Positions 1 to 5,703 of a stretch of 10,041 bases of DNA are shown here, piece by piece. The translations under genes and the position numbers were made by a program. How positions within the stretch are numbered: position 1 is the stretch's first letter; each line of letters opens with the position of its first letter. The DNA is taken from the NCBI GenBank assembly GCA_023436605.1, contig JAEZIQ010000059.1:1-10041 (forward strand), read 5' to 3'. This DNA comes from Actinomycetes bacterium. GTDB taxonomy: Bacteria; Actinomycetota; Thermoleophilia; Solirubrobacterales; 70-9. The notes under the pieces are model-generated. The model saw only the letters and a program-made list of their open reading frames with translations, made no database searches and was not told the DNA's origin.

Positions 1-1
1 A

Positions 2-12
2 CCCCCCCCCCC
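2..12. repeat. Poly-C homopolymer run (11 C)
   Basis: Eleven consecutive C residues lie 7 bases upstream of the proposed -35 hexamer of the ABC-F promoter. Such tracts are prone to slippage during replication and sequencing. No function is shown by the sequence. Confidence 0.6.
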
Positions 13-19
13 ACCGCGG

Positions 20-49
20 TTGACCGGCCGTCGTTGGCTCTGCTACTTT
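20..49 (+). promoter_or_regulatory. Putative sigma-70-type promoter of the ABC-F gene
   Basis: TTGACC (20-25, five of six matches to the -35 consensus) is followed after 18 bases by TACTTT (44-49, a TANNNT -10 hexamer). The expected transcription start is near position 56, exactly where the first leader hairpin begins. This gives a leader of about 130 bases before the ABC-F start codon. The -10 match is only moderate, so the call rests on the combination of hexamers, spacing and position. Confidence 0.45.
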
Positions 50-55
50 GATCCG

Positions 56-184
56 GTCCGCTTTGCGGACGGCCTATGCGGAACTCCTGATCCACAGCCC
101 CTTTGAAGACCGAGCCAGGCTCGGTGCGGCGCTGTGCCATCCGCAAGTCCCTCCCGCATGTGCGGGTCAGTCTCAAGGAGTTCC
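56..184 (+). promoter_or_regulatory. Structured leader RNA of the ABC-F gene, putative translational attenuator
   Basis: Four inverted repeats nest within one leader. A long-range arm GGAACTCCT (80-88) is a perfect 9-base complement of AGGAGTTCC (176-184), which contains the Shine-Dalgarno sequence and ends at the base before the ATG. Inside it lie CACAGC (93-98) with GCTGTG (131-136), enclosing ACCGAGCC (109-116) with GGCTCGGT (118-125), and then CCCGC (153-157) with GCGGG (162-166). A separate 5' hairpin is GTCCGC-TTT-GCGGAC (56-70). Competing pairings exist: ATGCGG (76-81) with CCGCAT (154-159), and TGCGG (125-129) with CCGCA (141-145). Several antibiotic-resistance ABC-F genes are known to be controlled by leader attenuation. 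I do not recognise a named riboswitch class here. The pairing is seen; the regulatory role is inferred. Confidence 0.55.
76..90 (+). CDS. Possible four-codon leader peptide (M-R-N-S)
   Basis: ATG CGG AAC TCC TGA is a minimal open frame placed exactly over the anti-Shine-Dalgarno arm (80-88) of the ABC-F leader. A ribosome initiating or stalled here would block that arm and free the Shine-Dalgarno at 176-180. This is the geometry used by leader peptides of erm-type and some ABC-F resistance genes. The upstream Shine-Dalgarno is weak (a purine-rich GCGGACGG at 65-72, itself partly in a hairpin), and four codons is very short. The frame may therefore be coincidental. Confidence 0.2.
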   Translation: MRNS

Positions 185-1804
185 ATGCCTCACGCATTCA
201 TCAATGCTTCGGCGGTTGGCCAGACCTATGGCGACCGCGAAGTCTTCAACGAAGTAAACCTTGCCGTGCACGCCGGACAGCGCATCGCCGTGGTCGGACC
301 AAACGGCAGCGGCAAGTCCACCCTGCTCCGGCTGCTGGCCGGCCTGGAACCCCCTGCGGCAGGCACCATCGCCCGGCCCAGAGACGTTCGCGTGGCGTAC
401 CTGCCCCAGGTGACCGGTACCGGAGCGGGCCGCGGATCTCGCAGCATCAGGCTCGAACTGGAGTCGAGAACCAGCGTCACCGCTGCCCGTCTGAGGATGG
501 AAGAGGAAACCCGGCTGCTCTCCGAAGGTCACCTCGACCGCATCGACGCCCAGGGTGAAGCGGTGGAAACCTGGGCCCGTCTCGGTGGAGCAGATCTCGA
601 TGCGCGGATCGGCCAGGCGCTGGAGCTGGTCGGAATCGAACCCGGTTGGGCCGACCGGTCGCTCGACTCGCTTTCGGGCGGGCAACTGGCCCGGATCAAC
701 CTCGCGACTCTCCACCTGTCGCGGCTCGATGTAGCACTGCTCGACGAACCGGGAAACCATCTCGACGCCGAAGGACTCGAGATGCTTGAGGATCTCGCCG
801 CCGCCGCAGCCCCCGCCGTTGTGCTCGCCAGTCACGACCGGTCCCTGCTCGAAGGGTTCGCGACCGACGTCGTTGAGATCGAACGCGGCCGCTGCCGGAC
901 ATTCCGGGGTGGCTGGACGTCCTACGTCCGCGAACAGCAGGCGCTAGGTGACCGCGAGCTGACCGTCTGGGACAAGATGGCCTCCGAACGACGCCGGCTG
1001 ACCGAGATGGAGCGTCGGATCAGCCAACAGTCCCAAGTCGGAGAACGACGCGCCCGGCGGACCGGGGAGACCGACAAGTTCGTACGCCACATGGCGGTCG
1101 AGTCGGCTCAGAAGAACACCGCGCTCAGCGGCATCGCGAAACGAATCGACCGGCTGGAGGTACCCCATAAACCCTGGCAGGAAACCCTTTCAACCTTGTT
1201 GCTGGAGGCTGACCAGAAGGTTCACGCATCCCGGGTAGCCGTCGCCCGCGAACTAGTTGTCGCACGGGGCGACTGGCGGTCGAAGCCGATCAATCTGAGC
1301 GTCGAAGCCGGCGAGCGGATCCTCCTCACCGGACCGAACGGCAGCGGCAAGTCCAGCCTGATCAAGGTCCTCGCCGGACGCCTCGAACCCGTTTCCGGAT
1401 CGATCGAGATCCCGGCCCGCGTCCGGATCATCGAACTCGCGCAGCAGGGCAGCATCTTCGCGAACCGCGATGGCTCGCTGAGCGACCGCTTCCGAGAACT
1501 TGCCGGTCTCGACGAAACCTCTGCGAGGACCGCTCTCGCAACGATGAAGCTCGGCGCCGAACAGGTTCAGCGCATTCCGTCGAGCCTCTCTCCGGGGGAG
1601 CTGACCCGGGCCGAGCTGGCCCTGATTGCCCGCACCGGCGCTAGCTGCCTGCTCCTCGACGAGCCGAGCAACCACCTCGACATCGAGGCGCTCGAAGTCC
1701 TTGAAAACGCGCTCGAAGGCTGGTCAGGAGCACTGGTCCTGGCCAGCCACGACCGCGCCTTCAGGGAATCGGTCAGAGTCGACCGTGAGGTGCAGCTTGG
1801 CTGA
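185..1804 (+). CDS. ABC-F family ATPase, probable ribosome-associated or antibiotic resistance factor
   Basis: This is a 539-residue soluble protein with two ABC ATPase domains and no membrane segment, the layout of ABC-F translation factors that act at the ribosomal E site. Domain 1 has Walker A GPNGSGKS (38-45), Q-loop YLPQ (72-75), signature LSGGQ (163-167) and Walker B LLDEPGNHLD (185-194). Domain 2 has Walker A GPNGSGKS (383-390), signature LSPGE (468-472) and LLLDEPSNHLD ending at 499. The NHLD box after each Walker B is typical of ABC-F. The inter-domain linker (about 250-331) is charged and helical, ends in KPW, and resembles actinobacterial resistance-type ABC-F linkers. In domain 1 the usual DEPTNHLD reads DEPGNHLD. 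The start at 185 follows AAGGAG (175-180) closely; an in-frame ATG at 134 would add 17 unlikely residues. Convergent with the DivIVA-like gene, 8 bases away. The substrate or antibiotic cannot be read from sequence. Confidence 0.93.
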   Translation: MPHAFINASAVGQTYGDREVFNEVNLAVHAGQRIAVVGPNGSGKSTLLRLLAGLEPPAAGTIARPRDVRVAYLPQVTGTGAGRGSRSIRLELESRTSVTAARLRMEEETRLLSEGHLDRIDAQGEAVETWARLGGADLDARIGQALELVGIEPGWADRSLDSLSGGQLARINLATLHLSRLDVALLDEPGNHLDAEGLEMLEDLAAAAAPAVVLASHDRSLLEGFATDVVEIERGRCRTFRGGWTSYVREQQALGDRELTVWDKMASERRRLTEMERRISQQSQVGERRARRTGETDKFVRHMAVESAQKNTALSGIAKRIDRLEVPHKPWQETLSTLLLEADQKVHASRVAVARELVVARGDWRSKPINLSVEAGERILLTGPNGSGKSSLIKVLAGRLEPVSGSIEIPARVRIIELAQQGSIFANRDGSLSDRFRELAGLDETSARTALATMKLGAEQVQRIPSSLSPGELTRAELALIARTGASCLLLDEPSNHLDIEALEVLENALEGWSGALVLASHDRAFRESVRVDREVQLG

Positions 1805-1823
1805 GACCGGGTTCAATTCAGCC
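1799..1823. terminator. Possible shared hairpin between convergent genes
   Basis: GGCTGA (1799-1804) and TCAGCC (1818-1823) are inverted copies flanking a loop of 13 bases, and the element spans the stop codons of both convergent genes. It could act as a bidirectional terminator, but the stem is only 6 base pairs and no T-tract follows on either strand. Confidence 0.25.
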
Positions 1824-2283
1824 GGGCGAGGACGTCGTCGACCAGAGCTCCCGGGTCATCGACGTCGTGTTCGGCCGCGAGCTGCATGACGATCGTGTCA
1901 CGGCTCTTGCCTTCCATCGCCAGCTTCGAAACGAAGAGTCGGGCCCCGACCTCGACGTCGGCAGGGGCAGCGCCAGCGCTCTCATCCGGTTCCGGATCGG
2001 CCGGAAGGCTTTCGACCGGGGCCTCATCCACTTCCCCTCCGATCTTCGCCAGCGGATCCGGACCCGGTTCGGGCAGCCCGCTGGGACCCTCCTCGTGGGC
2101 GCGGGCATCCGCGAGCTGCTCCCTCAACTTGTCCCGCTCGACTTCCAGCGCGGTTATCCGCGCCTCCAGGGCAGCAACATGAGCCGCTACCGCGGCCAGA
2201 TGCGCCCCGACCGAGTCAATGTCGAAACCGCTGCTTCCATGAGCCTTGGGGAAATCGTCCCGGATCAGTTGCTCTCGCTCCAT
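1813..2283 (-). CDS. Small DivIVA-like coiled-coil protein
   Basis: This 156-residue protein has no signal peptide or membrane segment. Residues 8-35 (RDDFPKA, then GFDIDSVGAHL) match the pattern of the DivIVA N-terminal domain, where an F-x-x-A stretch and G-[YF]-D-x-x-x-V precede a helix. A predicted coiled coil follows at about 36-62, with a heptad-like A-L-E-A-R-I-T-A-L-E pattern. A Pro/Glu/Asp-rich flexible linker covers 63-110, and a helical C-terminal segment 111-156 ends in DDVLARLN. Canonical DivIVA/Wag31 proteins are longer and organise polar growth or septation; this is a minor paralogue type, so the role is uncertain. It starts 16 bases after the uvrB stop, and GAGGG overlaps that stop, so co-transcription with uvrB is likely. 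Confidence 0.7.
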   Translation of the reverse strand: MEREQLIRDDFPKAHGSSGFDIDSVGAHLAAVAAHVAALEARITALEVERDKLREQLADARAHEEGPSGLPEPGPDPLAKIGGEVDEAPVESLPADPEPDESAGAAPADVEVGARLFVSKLAMEGKSRDTIVMQLAAEHDVDDPGALVDDVLARLN

Positions 2284-2299
2284 GTGACTCAGGTTACCC

Positions 2300-4297
2300 T
2301 CAGGCGCCGGCCTTCATCGCATCGAGATCACGTTTAAGTTCGCGGATCTCGTCGCGGAGGCGGGCGGCCTGTTCGAAGCGGAGGTCTTCGGCGGCCGCGT
2401 GCATTTCCTCTTCCATTTCGACGATCGTCTTCTCGAGCTCGTCCGGACCCTCGAACTCGTCTTCCTGACGGCGGCGTCGACGGGCCGGCGCCTTGTCTTC
2501 GATCGCCAGCAGATTGCCTTCGGCGGCCACCCCCTTGACGATCGTGGTCGGGGTGACGCCGTGGCGTTCGTTGTAGGCGACCTGGATCGCGCGACGGCGA
2601 TCGGTCTCCGAGATCGCCGATTTCATCGCCTCCGTTTCCTTGTCGCCGTACATCAGCACCCGGCCGGCCGTGTTTCGGGCGGCCCGGCCTATCGTCTGGA
2701 TCAGGCTGGTCTCCCCGCGAAGAAAGCCCTCCTTGTCGGCATCGAGGATCGCGACGAGTGAAACCTCGGGCATGTCGAGCCCCTCACGGAGCAGGTTGAC
2801 CCCGACGAGGACGTCGTACTCGCCCAGCCGGAGTTCGCGGATGATCTGAATCCGCTCGAGCGTGTCGATGTCGGAATGCAGGTAGCGGACCCGGACCCCG
2901 TGCTCGATCAGGTAGTTGGTCAGGTCCTCGGCCATCTTCTTGGTCAGAGTCGTGACCAGGGTCCGTTCACCGGCCGCGGTGGTGGCCTGGATCTCGTTCA
3001 TCAGATCGTCGATCTGGTTGGCGGTCGGCCGGACGTCGATCTCGGGATCGACGATCCCGGTCGGACGCACGATCTGCTCGACTACCCGGGAGGATTCGGT
3101 CTGTTCGAACTCGCCCGGGGTCGCCGAAACGAGTACGAGCTGATTCATCCGGTCCATGAACTCGTCGAACTTCAGCGGCCGGTTGTCGATCGCGGAGGGC
3201 AGCCTGAAGCCGTAGTCGACCAGGGTCTGCTTGCGCGACCGGTCGCCCAGATACATGCCCCCGATCTGGGGAATCGTCTGGTGAGATTCGTCGACGAAGG
3301 TAATGAAGTCCTCGGGGAAGTAGTCGATCAGGGTGTGTGGCGGAGTCCCGGGGGCGCGACCTTCGAAGAGCCGGGAATAGTTCTCGATGCCCGAAGTGAA
3401 GCCGGTCTCCTTGATCATCTCGAGGTCGTAGAGCGTCCGCTGACGAAGGCGATGCGCTTCCAGTTCCTTGCCCTCGGATTCGAGCTCTTCCAGCCGCTGG
3501 TCAAGTTCGGTCCGGATCGCCTCGAGGGTTCGTTCGACCGAATCCTCTTCGGTCACGTAATGGGTGGCCGGCCAGATCGAGACATGTTTGACCTCGTCCA
3601 GGATCTCACCGGTCAGGGGATCAAAATGATGAATCGCTTCGATCTCATCGCCGAAGAGCATGATGCGGAAAGCCGACTCCGCGTATGAAGGCATGATCTC
3701 CAGCACCTCGCCCTTGACCCGGAAGGAGCCGCGACTCAGCACCGTGTCGTTGCGCTCGTACTGGAGCCGAACCAGCTTGCGGAGCACCTTGTCGCGGTCA
3801 ATCCACTCCCCCACCTTGAAGAGCTGCATCTGCTGCTGGTAGAGCGCCGGCGAGCCGATGCCGTAGATGCAGGAAACCGAGGCCACGATGATCACGTCGC
3901 GACGGGCCAGTAGCGATGCCGTAGCGGCGTGACGAAGGCGATCGATCTCGTCGTTTATCGACGAGTCCTTCTCGATGTAGAGGTCCTGTGCCGGAACGTA
4001 GGCCTCGGGCTGGTAGTAGTCGTAGTAGGAGACGAAGTACTCGACCACGTTATCCGGGAAGAACTCCCGGAACTCGTTGCAGAGCTGCGCGGCGAGAGTC
4101 TTGTTGTGGGCCATGACCAGGGCCGGCCGCTGGGTTTCGGCGATCACGCCGGCCATGGTGAAGGTCTTGCCGGTGCCGGTCGCGCCGAGCAGGGTCTGGA
4201 TCTTTTCGCCGGACTCGAGGCCCTCGGTCAGCTGTCGGATCGCCGCCGGCTGATCGGCCAGGGGTTTGAAGGCTGGGTTCAGTTTGAAGTCGGCCAC
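2300..4297 (-). CDS. uvrB: Excinuclease ABC subunit B (UvrB)
   Basis: UvrB is the damage-verifying helicase-like subunit of nucleotide excision repair. It receives DNA from UvrA and then positions UvrC for dual incision. The 665-residue length is normal. Walker A GATGTGKT is at 38-45 and the beta-hairpin that clamps DNA is at about 91-102, with its conserved tyrosines (SYYDYYQPEAYVP). ASVSCIYG is at 139-146, and the Walker B DESH box is at 336-339. The C-terminal helicase half includes GVNLLREGLDMPE and QTIGRAARN. The UVR domain that contacts UvrA/UvrC occupies about 623-660. The start is a GTG at 4297; the first in-frame ATG lies beyond Walker A, and an out-of-frame ATG sits at 4308. A -10-like hexamer lies 6 bases upstream. 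It is divergent from the DoxX-like gene and heads a two-gene unit with the DivIVA-like gene. I found no obvious actinobacterial LexA box (GAAC-N4-GTTC) in the upstream gap. Confidence 0.98.
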   Translation of the reverse strand: MADFKLNPAFKPLADQPAAIRQLTEGLESGEKIQTLLGATGTGKTFTMAGVIAETQRPALVMAHNKTLAAQLCNEFREFFPDNVVEYFVSYYDYYQPEAYVPAQDLYIEKDSSINDEIDRLRHAATASLLARRDVIIVASVSCIYGIGSPALYQQQMQLFKVGEWIDRDKVLRKLVRLQYERNDTVLSRGSFRVKGEVLEIMPSYAESAFRIMLFGDEIEAIHHFDPLTGEILDEVKHVSIWPATHYVTEEDSVERTLEAIRTELDQRLEELESEGKELEAHRLRQRTLYDLEMIKETGFTSGIENYSRLFEGRAPGTPPHTLIDYFPEDFITFVDESHQTIPQIGGMYLGDRSRKQTLVDYGFRLPSAIDNRPLKFDEFMDRMNQLVLVSATPGEFEQTESSRVVEQIVRPTGIVDPEIDVRPTANQIDDLMNEIQATTAAGERTLVTTLTKKMAEDLTNYLIEHGVRVRYLHSDIDTLERIQIIRELRLGEYDVLVGVNLLREGLDMPEVSLVAILDADKEGFLRGETSLIQTIGRAARNTAGRVLMYGDKETEAMKSAISETDRRRAIQVAYNERHGVTPTTIVKGVAAEGNLLAIEDKAPARRRRRQEDEFEGPDELEKTIVEMEEEMHAAAEDLRFEQAARLRDEIRELKRDLDAMKAGA

Positions 4298-4303
4298 CCG
4301 GTC

Positions 4304-4309
4304 ACCATA
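4304..4309 (-). promoter_or_regulatory. Putative -10 element of uvrB, leaderless arrangement
   Basis: On the minus strand TATGGT (TANNNT) is followed by 6 bases and then the GTG start of uvrB. The transcript would begin at or next to the start codon, and no good Shine-Dalgarno is visible. No convincing -35 is seen. Confidence 0.4.
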
Positions 4310-4332
4310 ACGACCACCTCGGTCCGGCCTGC

Positions 4333-4347
4333 GTCGCCCGGAGCGAC
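4333..4347. promoter_or_regulatory. Dyad GTCGC-N5-GCGAC in the uvrB/doxX-like divergent gap
   Basis: A perfect 5-base inverted repeat with a 5-base centre (CCGGA) lies 3 bases upstream of the -10-like hexamer of the DoxX-like gene and about 24 bases upstream of the uvrB -10-like hexamer. It could be an operator shared by both genes. Short GC-rich dyads also occur by chance. Confidence 0.25.
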
Positions 4348-4350
4348 CCG

Positions 4351-4356
4351 TAGAGT
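4351..4356 (+). promoter_or_regulatory. Putative -10 element of the DoxX-like gene, leaderless arrangement
   Basis: TAGAGT (TANNNT) is followed by TGCCAC and then the ATG at 4363, the same 6-base spacing as for uvrB on the other strand. No Shine-Dalgarno is present, which supports a leaderless transcript. Confidence 0.4.
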
Positions 4357-4362
4357 TGCCAC

Positions 4363-4746
4363 ATGCGAATTCTGCGCCGTGTTCTGGGCCTGGCCTTCAT
4401 CGGGGTCGGAACCCTTCATTTCACCCGGCCGAAGTTCTTCCTGGCAATCATGCCGCCCTGGATTCCCTTGCACAAGGAGGCAGTCGCGGTAAGCGGAGCG
4501 GCCGAGATCGCCGGCGGCGTGGCGATGCTGTCGGACCGTACCGCGAAGCCGGCCGGAGTGTGGCTCACCGCGCTGCTGATCGCGGTTTTCCCGGCCAACG
4601 TCCACATGGCCATCGATCAGGGGCAGATCGAGCGGATGGCGAGATCCGGCATCCCGAAGTGGGTCCTCTTGGCGCGTCTTCCGCTTCAGCCGCTCTTGAT
4701 CTGCCTGGTCCTGAGGTCGACCCGGGCCAGACAGACCGAATCATGA
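4363..4746 (+). CDS. DoxX-like small integral membrane protein
   Basis: This is a 127-residue, very hydrophobic protein with four likely membrane helices at about 5-19, 38-57, 64-78 and 100-117. The segment FTRPKFFLAIMPPW (20-33), then SGAAEIAGG (44-52) and VFPANVHMA (75-83), follows the pattern of small DoxX-family membrane proteins. Members of that family are loosely linked to redox or thiol stress, but most have no known substrate, so no reaction is assigned. The ATG is preceded by a -10-like hexamer and no Shine-Dalgarno. It is divergent from uvrB across 65 bases and ends 3 bases from the convergent end of the five-gene minus-strand operon, so it is probably transcribed alone. Confidence 0.75.
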   Translation: MRILRRVLGLAFIGVGTLHFTRPKFFLAIMPPWIPLHKEAVAVSGAAEIAGGVAMLSDRTAKPAGVWLTALLIAVFPANVHMAIDQGQIERMARSGIPKWVLLARLPLQPLLICLVLRSTRARQTES

Positions 4747-4749
4747 CCC

Positions 4750-5703
4750 TCAGGGACCGATCAGCTCGTTCAACCCCTGCTTGAGCTTCTCCCTGGCCTG
4801 ATTTTCGAGTTCTTTCCGGGTTTCCTCCGGAATCAGCTGATTCAGGTCGTCGGTGGTTCCTTCCGGCAAAGCTTGCTCGATCGCCTTTCCCAGACCGCCT
4901 AACGGATCGTCAGTTGTGCCGGAGTCAAGGCTCCCGATTCCGCCGGTGATCGCGTCGATCGCGTCCCCGACTCCGCCCAGGGACTCGAGATCACCGTTGA
5001 AGATGCTGTCGGCATTCTCAAGCAGACCGATCATCACCGACATCGGCATCACCTTGATCGCCAATCGCACCCCTGCCGCGGCAAGTCCGTCGAGGGCACC
5101 GGCGTTCTCGGCATCGTCGACCGCCCGGTTCAGCCCCGCCCTCAGGGCATCCTCGAGGTCGGCGTCACTGAAGCCATGCTCATCCATGAACTCCTGGCGG
5201 GCCTGGTCGTCCGCGATTGAACGGGTCAGCTCCTCCCGGCTCACACCAAGCTGGCAGGCGGCCCCGTCGGCAGCCGACAGCGCAAACTGCTGCGCCGCTT
5301 CCTCGACGTTGCCCGGGTCGGTCCAGGGCCGGGGGTCGCAGGGGTCTGCAGCACCATCGGGGCCGACGGGACCTCCGAACGCGACGTATGCGCCGACCAG
5401 CAGGAGCGAGGCGACGATGGCCGCCACCAGCACCCCGACGCCCCGGCTTCCGCCCGGTGGGGCCGGAGTCGCGGCAGGCGGCGCAGGCCCTCCCCCGGCC
5501 GGAGCGGCGCCCCGGACTTCGGTCGGCTCGTCGTCGCCTTCATGGAGGACGTCGGTCGGGTTTTCATTTCCTTCCGGCAGGACGTCGGTCGGGTTCTCGT
5601 TGCCCTCCGGGATCCGGCCCGTCGGCTCGTCGGCCGGGGAGTTCACCTCGGTCGGATCGCCGGGTCCACCCGGCATCTCGTCGGTCGGTTCATCCGGACT
5701 CAC
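4750..5703 (-). CDS. Single-pass membrane protein with PT(D/E)V repeats and a helical external domain
   Basis: I do not recognise a named family. The 317-residue protein has three parts. Residues 1-87 are acidic, Pro/Gly-rich and lack a signal peptide. They carry four PT[DE]V motifs (17-20, 38-41, 49-52, 60-63), the last three spaced exactly 11 residues apart, plus DEPT at 4-7 and 25-28. A membrane helix spans about 88-109. The rest is probably external and helical: DPCDPRPW (120-127), then ALSAADGAACQLGVSREEL (141-159). C122 and C150 are placed so that a disulfide is possible. The C-terminal part is rich in Gly, Asp and Leu and ends in an amphipathic helix. Threonines in acidic PT(D/E)V sites could be Ser/Thr kinase targets read by FHA domains; this is inference. 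The GTG start overlaps the MFS stop (GTGA), so the gene is translationally coupled and last in the operon. Confidence 0.8.
   Translation of the reverse strand: MSPDEPTDEMPGGPGDPTEVNSPADEPTGRIPEGNENPTDVLPEGNENPTDVLHEGDDEPTEVRGAAPAGGGPAPPAATPAPPGGSRGVGVLVAAIVASLLLVGAYVAFGGPVGPDGAADPCDPRPWTDPGNVEEAAQQFALSAADGAACQLGVSREELTRSIADDQARQEFMDEHGFSDADLEDALRAGLNRAVDDAENAGALDGLAAAGVRLAIKVMPMSVMIGLLENADSIFNGDLESLGGVGDAIDAITGGIGSLDSGTTDDPLGGLGKAIEQALPEGTTDDLNQLIPEETRKELENQAREKLKQGLNELIGP
5512..5610 (-). repeat. 33-base in-frame tandem repeat, three units
   Basis: Units at 5578-5610, 5545-5577 and 5512-5544 encode PEGNENPTDVL, PEGNENPTDVL and the diverged HEGDDEPTEVR. The first two encode identical peptides but differ at synonymous bases, so the repeat is maintained at protein level and is not a very recent duplication. 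Confidence 0.8.

Noticed and set aside
80..184. Known riboswitch (for example TPP or cobalamin) or tRNA-like element
   Set aside because: Short resemblances such as GAACTCCTGATC exist, but the conserved cores of these classes are absent, so no named class is assigned.
48..257. TTG-started 69-codon frame through the ABC-F leader
   Set aside because: It has no Shine-Dalgarno and overlaps the ABC-F start out of frame; its content is explained by the leader stems.
2876..3688. Plus-strand open frame opposite uvrB (270 codons)
   Set aside because: It lies wholly antisense to strongly conserved UvrB motifs and has no recognisable domain.
4747..4755. CCCT-C-AGGG palindrome between convergent genes as a terminator
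   Set aside because: The 1-base centre leaves no loop for a stable hairpin and there is no T-tract.
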